The notes beneath the pieces were generated by a model, which saw nothing but the letters and a program-made list of their open reading frames with translations, made no database searches and was not told the DNA's origin. From Luminiphilus syltensis NOR5-1B (lineage in GTDB: Bacteria; Pseudomonadota; Gammaproteobacteria; Pseudomonadales; Halieaceae), in NCBI RefSeq assembly GCF_000158175.1, contig NZ_DS999411.1, positions 419,009-483,008 on the forward strand: DNA of 64,000 bases, written 5' to 3'. Each line of letters starts with the position of its first letter. The first letter of the stretch is position 1. This document shows positions 1 to 9,074 of this stretch, one piece after another. The position numbers were made by a program, and so were the translations under genes.

Positions 1-1065
1 TTTCGCCACGAACTGGAAACCGACATCGAGCCCTTCAAAGGGCTGTTGCTGGGTTTGTTTTTCATCACCGTCGGCGCGGCGGTGCAATTCAGCATACTGA
101 TCGAGCACGCCGGACTTATTATTGGCCTGACGATCGCCGTTATTGTCGGCAAAGCACTCTTGTTGTACGGCCTGGCGCTTTTGTTCCGAGTGCGCCGCGC
201 TGACGGCTGGCTGTTCACGCTGAGTCTTGCCCAGGCAGGTGAGTTCGGTTTTGTCCTGATCAGCTATGCCACTCAGAACCGGGTCCTGCCCGACTCGTTG
301 ACCTCAGTGCTATCGCTGGTCGTGGCGCTGTCGATGTTCTGCACGCCGCTACTGTTCATCGCCTTTGATCGGCTGGTAACGCCCCGCTACGCGGGCAATG
401 ACGCTCAGGCACCACCGGATAGCATCGACAAACACGGCACAGTCATCATCGCCGGCAGCGGACGCTTTGGCCAAATCGTCAACCGCATGCTGAGGGGTGC
501 CGGTATTGATACCGTAGTCATCGACCGCACGGCGCAGCAGATCGAAAACATGCGGGCTGTGGATATTCGCAGCTACTTCGGCGACGCCACGCGGCCGGCC
601 CTGTTGCACGCGGCAGGCATTGAACAGGCATTACTGTTTGTGATCGCTATCGACGACGTCGATCAGGCGACCGGGCTTGCTCGCCATTTGCGCAGCAGCC
701 ACCCCAATCTGAAAATCCTGGCAAGAGCCTTTGACCGCGGTCATTTCTATACCCTCAAGGAGGCCGGCGTCGACTGGGTTGTTATAGAAACCTATCACTC
801 GGCGCTGGAGACGGGGAAGCAGGCCCTGACAAGCCTTGGCATCGGCAGCGAGCAGGCCGCAGATCTGGCGTCTGCTTTCCATGATGCGGAAGTTCGTGGT
901 CGCGACATTCTCTACGAACAGTGGCGTGAAAAAAGTGAAGGGGAACGCTACGGACACGGTTTCCGCAGCCTCTATATCGAACTCGAAGAAGCGCTGCGCG
1001 AGCTCATGCAGGAAGAGAAAGAAAACGACAACCCACAAACCAGCGGCAATAACGCGCAGGACTGA
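1..1065 (+). CDS. CPA2 family (KefB/KefC-like) cation:proton antiporter, 3' part
   Basis: The frame is open from the first base, so the N-terminal half lies outside the window and 354 codons are visible. The first 120 or so residues hold the last hydrophobic segments of a Na+/H+ exchanger domain, including the GLLLGLFFITVGA stretch typical of CPA2 antiporters. From about residue 145 a cytoplasmic RCK/TrkA-N domain begins, with a Rossmann-type GSGRFGQ loop near residue 150, so nucleotide control of transport is likely. The end is charged and Glu/Asn/Gln rich. By family it is an inner-membrane glutathione-gated K+ efflux or related K+(Na+)/H+ antiporter. The next gene is a glutathione-dependent enzyme, which fits but does not prove a Kef role. 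KefB and KefC cannot be told apart from this part. Confidence 0.9.
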   Translation, partial: FRHELETDIEPFKGLLLGLFFITVGAAVQFSILIEHAGLIIGLTIAVIVGKALLLYGLALLFRVRRADGWLFTLSLAQAGEFGFVLISYATQNRVLPDSLTSVLSLVVALSMFCTPLLFIAFDRLVTPRYAGNDAQAPPDSIDKHGTVIIAGSGRFGQIVNRMLRGAGIDTVVIDRTAQQIENMRAVDIRSYFGDATRPALLHAAGIEQALLFVIAIDDVDQATGLARHLRSSHPNLKILARAFDRGHFYTLKEAGVDWVVIETYHSALETGKQALTSLGIGSEQAADLASAFHDAEVRGRDILYEQWREKSEGERYGHGFRSLYIELEEALRELMQEEKENDNPQTSGNNAQD

Positions 1066-1301
1066 TCTCGTGCGTCACACCGGGCGACGCCACCCAAGTG
1101 ACTCACGCGGTCCGTCACCTGTCGGCCGCGGACAAAAATGCGAATGGGCTGTGGCATCGATGGATTCTTCCCGAGACCCGTCGGCGACCAAATCTTCATT
1201 TTTATTGAAGAAAAACATCAGAAATTTTCGATTTTTTTGTCGTTTTCACAACCATAGACTGTGGGTTGATGCGTTAACCAACCGACATAACGGAGGAAAC
1301 C

Positions 1302-2276
1302 ATGGGCTTACTGGTCGACGGACAATGGCAGGATCGCTGGTATGACACCAGCGAATCAGGTGGTCGTTTTATTCGCGAGGACGCACAGTTTCGCGAGTCT
1401 ATCGGCGGCGGTTCGGAGCAGTACCCCGCCGAAAGCGGTCGCTATCATCTATACGTTTCACTCGCCTGTCCCTGGGCGCACCGCACATTGATGGTACGCG
1501 CACTCAAAGGTCTCGAGGAGCACATCTCGGTGTCGGTCGTCAGCCCCATCATGCTGGAGAACGGCTGGACCTTTAGGACCGATGAAGGCAGCACCGGCGA
1601 TGCCCTGCACGACGCCGATTTCATGCACCAGATTTACACCACCGCCCAGTCCGACTATAGCGGGCGTGTCACCGTGCCGGTGCTTTGGGATAAAAAAACC
1701 AACACTATCGTCAGCAATGAATCCTCCGAGATCATCCGTATGCTGGGTACCGCGTTCAATCGTCTGACTGGAAACACGCTGGACTTTTATCCCGAGCCGC
1801 TACGCCAGAAGATCGACGACTGGAATGCACGTATCTACCCCGCAATCAACAACGGCGTCTATCGCGCGGGCTTTGCGACGACACAAGACGCCTATGAAGA
1901 AGCCTACGAGGAATTGTTTGCTGAACTGGATGTGATTGACGAGCACCTGCGCAGCAACCGCTACCTGTGTGGTCCGGCACTGACCGAAGCCGATATTCGC
2001 CTGTTCACCACCCTGATTCGCTTTGACGCCGTCTACCACGGCCACTTCAAATGCAATCGACAGCGCCTGGAGGATTTCGCCGCGATCCCCGGGTATGTGC
2101 GGGATATTTACCAACTACCGGGTGTCGCCGAGACCGTGGATTTTTATCACATCAAGACCCACTACTACGCCTCACATGGCACCATCAACCCAACCGGCGT
2201 CGTTCCCAAAGGGCCAGCGATAGACTTCAGCGCGGCCCACGACCGGGAAAAGCTTGCTGGCAAAGAAGCCGCCTAA
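1302..2276 (+). CDS. yqjG: Glutathionyl-hydroquinone reductase (YqjG/ECM4-type GST)
   Basis: This 324-residue protein matches the length and layout of the Xi-class glutathione S-transferases. These cytoplasmic enzymes use a cysteine to remove glutathione from glutathionyl-hydroquinones. The catalytic motif CPWAH is at residues 56-60, preceded by YVSLA, and the second thioredoxin-fold signature VSNESSEI follows near residue 130. A helical GST C-terminal domain with YLCGPALTEADIRLF lies near residue 215. A clear ribosome-binding site, GGAGG, sits 6-7 bases before the ATG, which fixes the start. It stands alone on the plus strand after a 236-bp gap. The family assignment is firm, and the exact substrate is inferred from it. 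Confidence 0.9.
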   Translation: MGLLVDGQWQDRWYDTSESGGRFIREDAQFRESIGGGSEQYPAESGRYHLYVSLACPWAHRTLMVRALKGLEEHISVSVVSPIMLENGWTFRTDEGSTGDALHDADFMHQIYTTAQSDYSGRVTVPVLWDKKTNTIVSNESSEIIRMLGTAFNRLTGNTLDFYPEPLRQKIDDWNARIYPAINNGVYRAGFATTQDAYEEAYEELFAELDVIDEHLRSNRYLCGPALTEADIRLFTTLIRFDAVYHGHFKCNRQRLEDFAAIPGYVRDIYQLPGVAETVDFYHIKTHYYASHGTINPTGVVPKGPAIDFSAAHDREKLAGKEAA

Positions 2277-2335
2277 CCGTGGGGCTGCCTAACGGCGGCT
2301 CGGCGGCACCGTTATTACAGGCCAACCCGTCGCCG

Positions 2336-3241
2336 CTAGCTTCGCAGGGGGTTGGCGGCGGCCCACTGCTCAACCGTCGTCAGCTCCAGTCCAAAACGAT
2401 CCACCAATGGCGTCATATCCACTGTGAACGGCGAGGGAGCGGCCTCGTTGTACCAGCTGTAGATACGGGCCAGTTCGTCGGCGATTGTGGCGGCTTTCCC
2501 GGCATTACCACCGGCAAACAGCGCTCCCATCCGCTCGGCAAATACCGGGATGGGAAGACTTTCGAAGTCAATAGGGGTGTCCCAGCCCCGGCTTAACGCC
2601 GCCGCCGTCTCCGGACCTTTCAATGCCTGCGGCCCGCCCACCACAAACTTTTGATTGGCCGTGTCAGGCGACGTGGCCAGCGCCACCATAATACTGGCGA
2701 CATCGCCCAGGCTGACCCAGCTCACCGGTAGTGTCTCCGCGTGAGGGTAAGACAGGACACCCCGCTCCCTGAGCGACGGCAGCGCCCAGTCTCGAAGCAG
2801 ATTATCAATAAAAATAACCGGGCAGACTGCTGTTGCGGGAACCGAGCCGCCGATTAATCGCTCGATAATTTTGAACCGCGTATCGTGGGCAACAAACCCG
2901 TTGGGCGCATCACCCACATAAAGACTGGCATTGAAAACGATGCGCTCAACACCGGCCGCTGTCGCGGCGACAATGAGATTATCAGCGCCACGCAGGATGT
3001 GCTCCGCCGGATTGAAAGACGCCGACGGGAGATTGAGGAACACCGTATCAAATGGCGCCAGTGCCCGCTGCAGATGTTCCCCATCCAAGAGATCCAGTTG
3101 CACTTTACCCACATTGCCGGGAAACGAATGACGAGCCGGATCCCGCGACGCACCGGCAACGTCGAAACCCGCCTGCTCGAGCGCCACGAGCTGAGCCGCA
3201 CCCTGATCACCGGATGCGCCGATCACTATGACATTTTGCAT
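2336..3241 (-). CDS. NmrA-like / NAD(P)-binding Rossmann-fold protein
   Basis: The protein begins with a beta-strand and the dinucleotide-binding loop GASGDQG at residues 8-14, as in NmrA-like and atypical short-chain dehydrogenase proteins. A PVIFIDNLL stretch and a later FVVGGPQAL stretch are also typical of this group (NmrA, HSCARG, quinone oxidoreductase 2). No YxxxK catalytic pair is obvious, so it may be a redox sensor rather than an oxidoreductase. An in-frame ATG exists 81 bp further upstream, but the internal ATG at 3241 has AGGAG 8 bases before it and starts exactly at the Rossmann strand, so I chose it (301 residues). It is convergent with the glutathionyl-hydroquinone reductase gene. 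The substrate is unknown. Confidence 0.8.
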   Translation of the reverse strand: MQNVIVIGASGDQGAAQLVALEQAGFDVAGASRDPARHSFPGNVGKVQLDLLDGEHLQRALAPFDTVFLNLPSASFNPAEHILRGADNLIVAATAAGVERIVFNASLYVGDAPNGFVAHDTRFKIIERLIGGSVPATAVCPVIFIDNLLRDWALPSLRERGVLSYPHAETLPVSWVSLGDVASIMVALATSPDTANQKFVVGGPQALKGPETAAALSRGWDTPIDFESLPIPVFAERMGALFAGGNAGKAATIADELARIYSWYNEAAPSPFTVDMTPLVDRFGLELTTVEQWAAANPLRS

Positions 3242-3514
3242 AGACCCTTCTCCTGAGTCGCATGGCAAACAACCGTCGGCAATCAACCAATGCGCAAATC
3301 GCTGGCAAAAACCGCTATCCAATCCATAGTAACGCAGGATTTCAATGCGCCATGTCCGACCTCAGCCGCCCTGCAAAAGGCGGTTTACAGCCGCATCGCC
3401 GCACTCTACCTTTGGGACGGCTGGCGTACCCCATGGGTTGACACGCCGGGGGCATAGCCAACGTAGTTTACAACTGCCATTTACAATCCTGCTTACAATA
3501 ACAAGGGCTACGCA

Positions 3515-4072
3515 ATGACGACCGCTGATTCGCTGGAAGCCAGAGTTCAACGTCTCGAAGACCGAGAGGAAATCAAGGCGCTTGTCGCGCGCTACGGCAT
3601 TGTCATGGACGACCGTGATATCGAAGGCATGCCTGACCTATTCACCGACGATGTGCACATCCGCTCCCTCGACGGAGTGATGGATTCCAGGGGTCGCGAT
3701 GCCGCCGTCGAACTGTTCAAGGGGCGATTCGAGGTGCTGGGTCCGAGCAATCATTTCACCCATGACAAGATCATCGAGTTCGATGAGAACGACCCGGACA
3801 GTGCGCGGGGAACCGTGCTGTCCCATGCGGAAATGAACCGGAAGGGTCAGCCCATGCTCGCCGCGATCCGTTACCACGACCGCTACCGGCGAGACGCCGG
3901 GAAATGGCGTATCGCCGAGCGTGTGTTTAGTTTCTTTTACTACGTTGCCACCAGCGAGTACCTCGAGGCCCTAGGTCCGGGGCTCGATCAACGTATGCGC
4001 GCCTATGATGAGCCCATGCCCGCGGACATTCCTGAGAAGTTGGATAGCTGGAAACGCTACTATGGATCATAA
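3515..4072 (+). CDS. SnoaL-like (NTF2 superfamily) protein
   Basis: This 185-residue protein has no signal peptide. It starts with a helix of the type EDREEIKALVARYG, followed by the short D-x-x-x-G-M-x-D-L-F-T-D-D-V segment that opens many SnoaL_4 domains. These small cone-shaped folds include ring hydroxylases, dehydratases and isomerases as well as proteins of unknown role. A Trp-rich IAERVFSFFY strand lies in the second half. It sits 54 bp upstream of an MFS transporter gene on the same strand and may be co-transcribed with it, which would suggest turnover of an imported small molecule. That link is inference, and no catalytic residues can be assigned safely. Confidence 0.75.
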   Translation: MTTADSLEARVQRLEDREEIKALVARYGIVMDDRDIEGMPDLFTDDVHIRSLDGVMDSRGRDAAVELFKGRFEVLGPSNHFTHDKIIEFDENDPDSARGTVLSHAEMNRKGQPMLAAIRYHDRYRRDAGKWRIAERVFSFFYYVATSEYLEALGPGLDQRMRAYDEPMPADIPEKLDSWKRYYGS

Positions 4073-4126
4073 ACATCGCCCCTCTAAGACGCGCGTCTCT
4101 CTCCAAATTATCCGGGACCCTCAATT

Positions 4127-5482
4127 GTGAGTAACGAAACGGGTACAACAGCTCAACCCAGCAGCGCGGGCTACCCCTCAGCGCGCACCGCGTGGTACGT
4201 GACTGCCATACTCACGGCCGCCTATATTTTCTCCTTTATCGATCGGCAGATCCTCAACCTGATGGTCTCACCGATCCAGGCCGACCTCGACCTGAGTGAT
4301 ACCGAGATTTCACTGCTTCAAGGCCTGGGCTTTGTCGCGACCTATCTCCTGCTGAGCATTCCTATTGGGCGACTGGTGGATACACGAAGTCGCATCAATA
4401 TCATCGCCGGCGGTATCGCGATCTGGAGCGTTGCTACCGCCGCCTGTGGTCTGGCCCGGAGTTTTACCGGTCTCTTTATCGCCCGTGCCGGTGTGGGCAT
4501 CGGCGAAGCCACATTGACGCCGGCGGCCTGGTCGCTAATTGCCGATTATTTTCCGCTTCATCGGCGCAGCCTTCCTTTCAGTATTTTCCTCACGGGGCCT
4601 TACGTCGGCGTAGGTATTGCCATGGTCGTTGGCAGCTGGGCATTGGATTTCTTCGGCCAACAGCCGGGGCTGACGCTTCCATTTTTCGGCACGCTGGCAC
4701 CCTGGCAACTTACCTTTCTTGTCGTGGCTGCTCCGGGCATTTTGCTGACTCTACTGGTACTGTTGATCAAAGAACCTCGCCGGCAGGGAATGGCGGCTAA
4801 CGTCAAGCCCGAGGCCGCGCCGATCTCGACGATTGTCGACTGGGTGCGCAGTAACTTGCGTATTTATCTGGCGTTACTGTTTGGCGTCCCCTGCATTGTT
4901 CTGGTGCTCTATGGTTTGCAGGCGTGGGTGCCGACCTACCTTTTACGTGTTCAGGGTATGTCGCTGTCGGAAGCCGGTACCCAGTACGGCATCATTGCAC
5001 TGATCGCAGGGTCGCTGGGCGTACTGTCCGGCCCGATTGTCGCTCGCGCCCTCGAAGCCCGCGGTCATACAGACTCACAACTGCGGGTGGCCATGATCGC
5101 GCTGGCACTCATGTGCCCAGCCGTGGGCTGCCTCGCTATTGCGCCAACGCAGCAACTGGCGCTGGCCAGCATAGCCGTGGTCAGCTACCTCGTACCGCTG
5201 CCTTTGGCTTTATTGGCGGCCGCCATACAGGCGGTCACCCCCAATCAGATGCGCGGTGTGCTGGTAGGTATCTATGTGGTGTCGACCAATATTATCGGTC
5301 TCGCCTTCGGCCCCACGCTGGTTGCACTGACCACGGATTATATTTTTCAGGACCCGGCGGCAGTGGGTAAGTCTCTGGCCGTCGTCGGCTGCGTCGTAGC
5401 GGTGATTGGCATGATTCTCGTGGGGCGTGGGCTCGCGCCCTACCGCAAATTACTCGTGGAGCTGGAAGCGGCCGACTCCTGA
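4127..5482 (+). CDS. MFS transporter (spinster-like)
   Basis: At 451 residues with about twelve hydrophobic segments, this is a Major Facilitator Superfamily inner-membrane carrier. The first helix carries FSFIDRQILN, a signature of the spinster-like/ACS-type branch common in marine proteobacteria. The loop between helices 2 and 3 is GRLVDTRSR, a variant of MFS motif A. Start is GTG at 4127, directly followed by SNET and then the first helix at about residue 20. It follows the SnoaL-like gene closely. Branch members in environmental bacteria are often annotated as carriers of lipid-like or aromatic compounds, and the substrate cannot be read from the sequence. Confidence 0.85.
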   Translation: MSNETGTTAQPSSAGYPSARTAWYVTAILTAAYIFSFIDRQILNLMVSPIQADLDLSDTEISLLQGLGFVATYLLLSIPIGRLVDTRSRINIIAGGIAIWSVATAACGLARSFTGLFIARAGVGIGEATLTPAAWSLIADYFPLHRRSLPFSIFLTGPYVGVGIAMVVGSWALDFFGQQPGLTLPFFGTLAPWQLTFLVVAAPGILLTLLVLLIKEPRRQGMAANVKPEAAPISTIVDWVRSNLRIYLALLFGVPCIVLVLYGLQAWVPTYLLRVQGMSLSEAGTQYGIIALIAGSLGVLSGPIVARALEARGHTDSQLRVAMIALALMCPAVGCLAIAPTQQLALASIAVVSYLVPLPLALLAAAIQAVTPNQMRGVLVGIYVVSTNIIGLAFGPTLVALTTDYIFQDPAAVGKSLAVVGCVVAVIGMILVGRGLAPYRKLLVELEAADS

Positions 5483-5599
5483 AGCGGTCGCCTTAAAATC
5501 CAAGCGGCACCATTGCCGCTCGCCACATTCGGTCGCGCCAAGGTGGGCCCCTTTCCCGCAAGGTGCGCCCACACCGCCTTCTGAATGAGCAACTACGCT

Positions 5600-5629
5600 T
5601 CGACACCCCAGCGACGGCTTCCCTATAAT
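5600..5629 (+). promoter_or_regulatory. Candidate sigma-70 promoter of the bat operon
   Basis: A perfect TATAAT (5624-5629) lies 18 bp after TCGACA (5600-5605, five of six matches to TTGACA), about 60 bp upstream of the moxR start. It is the only good -35/-10 pair I see in this 209-bp gap. This is pattern evidence only. Confidence 0.5.
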
Positions 5630-5691
5630 AACAAGGGCATGTCGTCGCCGGCTTGTCCACTGAACCGACCACTTGATAGAGGATAGTCACC

Positions 5692-6675
5692 GTGTCCCTT
5701 TCCCAAATTCAGGCGCTGAAAACGCGCATGCAGCAGTCCATCATTGGTCAGGAAGACGTGGTCGAGCGATTGATTATCGGATTGCTTGCCAACGGTAATT
5801 TGCTGGTCGAGGGACTTCCGGGGCTGGCCAAAACCCGCGCCATCAAAGCGCTGGCAAAAAATCTGGAAGCGGACTTTAGCCGAATCCAGTTTACGCCCGA
5901 CCTCCTGCCATCGGACGTCACCGGCACCGAGGTGTATTACCAGGCTGATACCGGCAGCGAGTTTCGCTTCGAGCAGGGCCCCATCTTCGCCAATATCGTC
6001 CTCGGTGATGAAATCAACCGGGCACCCGCCAAAGTACAGGCCGCGATGCTTGAGGCCATGGAAGAAAGACAGGTTACCGTTGCCGGTACTACCCACCACA
6101 TGCCCGCCCTGTTCATGGTCATGGCGACCCAGAACCCGGTGGAACAGGAAGGTACCTACCCGCTACCCGAGGCACAGCTCGATCGATTTTTGATGCATAT
6201 CACTATCGATTACCCCCCCGTCGAAGATGAGGTCCTCATCATGAATCTGGTCCGGGGCGAGGAGAACCCCAGCGACGATGGCAAACCCTCAGCTGCCTCC
6301 CACTCAATAGAGCAAATACCCCAGCAGGCGGTATTCGACGCACGGAAAGCTATCGCCGCGATCCATATGTCGGAGCCCATCAAGCGCTATATTGCCGATC
6401 TCGTTTGCGCCACCCGTCGACCCGGTGATTATTCTGAAGAGCTGAATCGCTGGATTGATGTTGGCGCCAGTCCGCGGGCGTCCCTCGCCCTCGATAAATG
6501 CAGCCGAACCCACGCCTGGCTCAAGGAGCGCGATTTTGTCGACCCTGAAGATGTCCGGGCAATTGTTCACGACTGCCTGCGTCATCGCCTGATGCTGTCT
6601 TATGAAGCGCGAAGCGAGGGCGTGACCCCCGATGTCGTCATTGATGCCTTGCTGACTCACGTCGCACTGCCCTGA
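5692..6675 (+). CDS. moxR: MoxR family AAA+ ATPase
   Basis: This cytoplasmic AAA+ ATPase of 327 residues belongs to the MoxR class, chaperone-like ATPases that work with von Willebrand factor A (VWA) proteins in assembling or stress-protecting envelope complexes. The Walker A loop GLPGLAKT is at residues 41-48, the Walker B GDEINRAP at 105-112 and the sensor-1 ATQNP at 145-149, all intact. The C-terminal third is the lid domain with PRASLAL. The start is a GTG 7 bases after AGGATAG. It is the first gene of a tight seven-gene bat operon running to 11960, so it probably acts on the VWA proteins encoded downstream. Confidence 0.95.
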   Translation: MSLSQIQALKTRMQQSIIGQEDVVERLIIGLLANGNLLVEGLPGLAKTRAIKALAKNLEADFSRIQFTPDLLPSDVTGTEVYYQADTGSEFRFEQGPIFANIVLGDEINRAPAKVQAAMLEAMEERQVTVAGTTHHMPALFMVMATQNPVEQEGTYPLPEAQLDRFLMHITIDYPPVEDEVLIMNLVRGEENPSDDGKPSAASHSIEQIPQQAVFDARKAIAAIHMSEPIKRYIADLVCATRRPGDYSEELNRWIDVGASPRASLALDKCSRTHAWLKERDFVDPEDVRAIVHDCLRHRLMLSYEARSEGVTPDVVIDALLTHVALP

Positions 6676-6686
6676 GCAGTCGCTCA

Positions 6687-7625
6687 ATGACCGATTCGCG
6701 GATTTATACCTCACTGGAGCACTTACGCCACTTCAAGGAGCAGGCACAGGGCATCAGCTTTTTGCCGCGCCAGCCAGCATCGAGTGTACTGAGTGGACGA
6801 CGCGCCTCCCGACTCCGGGGACGCGGTCTCAATTTTGAAGAAATGCGCCACTATTTACCGGGTGATGACATCCGCTCCATCGACTGGAAGGCGACAGCGC
6901 GTACGGGTAAAGCGCACGTCCGGGTCTTTACCGAGGAACGGGATCGACCTGCGCTATTGGTTGTTGATCAACGGATGTCGATGTTCTTTGGCTCGCAGCT
7001 GAATCTGAAGTCGGTCACTGCCGCCGAAGCCGCCGCCATCGCCGCTTTTCGTGTCCTCGGCGCCGGCGATCGCGTCGGCGGCATTACCTTCAATGACGAA
7101 CAGCACATCGAGTTCGCACCCCGTCGCAGCGACCGAACCGTGATGGCCCTGCTCACGGCCATCAGTGCAATGAATCAATCCCTGCACGCGCAAAAACCGG
7201 TACCGGAGCAACGCCTTCAGCTCAATTCGGTGCTTAAAGGCGTCGCTCGGCTTGCCAGTCACGACCACCTGGTGATGATCTTTAGCGACTTTGACGGTAT
7301 CGATGACCGTACGCGCCAGCAACTCGGTGCACTGTCGCAGCACAACGACGTGGTGCTCATGCTGGTCCACGATCCACTGGCGCAGCGCATCCATAGCCAC
7401 GAATCAACCATTGTCGGTACCGACCTGCTACAGGCACAGGTCGACCTCGCCACCCCTCGGGTTCGAGACGCTGTACGCGACACCACCAGCCAGCGCCTGA
7501 CGTCAATTTACGATTTGCAAAAGCGTGTGAATCTCTCGGTACTGCCCTTGAGTGCGGGCGAGGATACGCTGACTCAGATCAGGCGCCTCACCGGTCAGTT
7601 CGCGCCACAGCAGAGGTATCGATGA
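6687..7625 (+). CDS. DUF58 domain protein of the bat operon
   Basis: The 312-residue protein carries the DUF58 signature Y-L-P-G-D-D-I-R-S-I-D-W-K-A-T at residues 56-70, followed by HVRVFTEERD and a VWA-like fold. In DUF58 proteins this region resembles a metal-ion-dependent adhesion site, but here the loop reads DQRMSM (94-99) instead of a canonical DxSxS, so metal binding may be weak or absent. DUF58 genes nearly always follow moxR. The ATG is 11 bp after the moxR stop, and the 3' end overlaps the next gene by 4 bp. The molecular function of the family is unsettled, and a scaffold or substrate role for MoxR is inference. Confidence 0.92.
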   Translation: MTDSRIYTSLEHLRHFKEQAQGISFLPRQPASSVLSGRRASRLRGRGLNFEEMRHYLPGDDIRSIDWKATARTGKAHVRVFTEERDRPALLVVDQRMSMFFGSQLNLKSVTAAEAAAIAAFRVLGAGDRVGGITFNDEQHIEFAPRRSDRTVMALLTAISAMNQSLHAQKPVPEQRLQLNSVLKGVARLASHDHLVMIFSDFDGIDDRTRQQLGALSQHNDVVLMLVHDPLAQRIHSHESTIVGTDLLQAQVDLATPRVRDAVRDTTSQRLTSIYDLQKRVNLSVLPLSAGEDTLTQIRRLTGQFAPQQRYR

Positions 7626-8104
7626 CGTCCTACCAAGGATTGAACCTACCCGATCTGATGGAACTGCTCCAGGGCCCCGTCACCCCCGCGCCGATTCCCT
7701 TGATCCCGGCCACCGTTGGCTGGGTGGTACTCGGACTCTGGTTGGTGGCGGTTGTTGGTCTTGTTGCCATCGCCTGGGTCCGTCGTTACCGACGTAACGC
7801 CTATCGGCGGCAGGCGCTGGCGATGCTCAAAGAGCTTGCCAAACGCGCCGAAGACAACCCCGCCGGCGTCGCCGAAGCGATCAGTACGATCGTCAAGAGT
7901 GCGGCGCTGCAGGCCTATCCAAGAACTCGGGTGGCCGCGCTGACCGGTAGCGACTGGGCCGTGTTTCTGCGTGACACCAGTAACCGCGACCCGCTGGTCA
8001 GCGCAGCCGCGGGGCAGTTGGCGCGAGCCGCCTATCAACCCAATAGCGAACCACTGCAGCTGCTGGAGCCGGCACTACGCTGGGTGAAGGTCCATCGTGC
8101 TTGA
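7622..8104 (+). CDS. DUF4381 membrane protein of the bat operon
   Basis: This 160-residue protein starts with a short amphipathic segment (LNLPDLMELLQGP) and has one strong transmembrane helix at about residues 37-60, followed by a basic cytoplasmic stretch WVRRYRRNAYRR and a helical domain. That layout matches the DUF4381 family, found between DUF58 and the first VWA gene in proteobacterial bat operons. It overlaps the DUF58 gene by 4 bp (ATGA) and the next gene by 8 bp, which implies translational coupling. It probably tethers a soluble domain at the inner membrane. The biochemical role is unknown. Confidence 0.85.
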   Translation: MTSYQGLNLPDLMELLQGPVTPAPIPLIPATVGWVVLGLWLVAVVGLVAIAWVRRYRRNAYRRQALAMLKELAKRAEDNPAGVAEAISTIVKSAALQAYPRTRVAALTGSDWAVFLRDTSNRDPLVSAAAGQLARAAYQPNSEPLQLLEPALRWVKVHRA

Positions 8105-9074
8105 GTTCGATGCTCTGGCGATACTCTGGCTGCTACCGCTGCCTGTGTTGGTGGGGTGGCTATTACCAGCCTACCGACGCCGGGAGCCGGCATTGCGTAT
8201 TCCTTTTTTTACGTCCATTACCACAGCAGCCGGTGCAGAGATTCGCTCGGGGTCGGTCATAGCAAGTGCCTCCTGGTGGTATCGACTCGTCGTCATCGCT
8301 GTCTGGCTGTTATTGCTGGTGGGACTCGCCAAACCCCAATGGGTGGGTGAGCCGATCACTAAAACCGAAACGGCCCGGGATGTCATGCTGGCCATCGATC
8401 TGTCCGCATCGATGGATTATCGCGATTTTCCGGGGCCAGATGGTAAACCCGTTTCCCGCTTCGATGCGGTACAGCGTGTGGTTGATCAGTTTGTCGCCAA
8501 TCGCGAGGGTGATCGCGTCGGCCTCATCGTATTTGGCGCCAAAGCCTATCTGCAACTCCCCTTTACTCGCGACCTCAACACGGCCCGGGCACTGGTGGAT
8601 TTGATGCAGGTTGGCATGGCGGGCCCACAGACCGCTTTGGGTGATTCCATTGGCCTCGCCATTCGGGCCTTCGAGTCGAGCGAGGTCGATGACCGCGTGC
8701 TCATCCTGCTCACCGACGGCAATGATACCGCCAGCAAGATGACCCCCATCAATGCTGCCGAAATCGCACAACTCAATGGCATCGAAATCTACACCATCGG
8801 TATCGGGGATGCCGAAGCTACCGGAGAAGACCGAATCGACTTCGAGACTCTGGCATCTATCGCCGAACGAAGCGGCGGTCAATTCTTCGACGCCCAGGAC
8901 GAGACCGCGTTGCGGCAGGTTTATGACCGGATCGATGCGCTGGCGGTTGCCGATATCAAGACAGAAACCTGGCGCCCGCGTGTTTCATTGGTTCACTGGC
9001 CGACGGGGCTTGCCCTTGGCTTGCTGTTTATGGTGTCACTCACCGCGCTCGGTCGCGGATGGCGTTCGCGATGA
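8097..9074 (+). CDS. batA: VWA domain protein BatA
   Basis: At 325 residues this has the BatA layout: two N-terminal membrane helices (about residues 5-24 and 63-78), a VWA domain facing the periplasm, and a final helix near 300-320. The metal-ion-dependent adhesion site is complete, with DLSAS at 101-105, a downstream Thr in the QTALGD segment, and LTDGND. A divalent metal should therefore be bound. The start is a GTG inside the previous gene. Its stop overlaps the next gene by 4 bp. Bat proteins were first linked to aerotolerance in Bacteroides, and in proteobacteria they are seen mainly as envelope stress or assembly factors. Confidence 0.92.
   Translation: MLEFDALAILWLLPLPVLVGWLLPAYRRREPALRIPFFTSITTAAGAEIRSGSVIASASWWYRLVVIAVWLLLLVGLAKPQWVGEPITKTETARDVMLAIDLSASMDYRDFPGPDGKPVSRFDAVQRVVDQFVANREGDRVGLIVFGAKAYLQLPFTRDLNTARALVDLMQVGMAGPQTALGDSIGLAIRAFESSEVDDRVLILLTDGNDTASKMTPINAAEIAQLNGIEIYTIGIGDAEATGEDRIDFETLASIAERSGGQFFDAQDETALRQVYDRIDALAVADIKTETWRPRVSLVHWPTGLALGLLFMVSLTALGRGWRSR

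Noticed and set aside
3366-3386. CCGCC...GGCGG hairpin followed by TTTA between divergent genes
   Set aside because: No gene on the plus strand ends before it, and the 5-bp stem is too short to count.
5503-5520. Hairpin AGCGGCA-CCAT-TGCCGCT after the MFS gene
   Set aside because: The stem is only 7 bp and no T-run follows, so I do not call a terminator.
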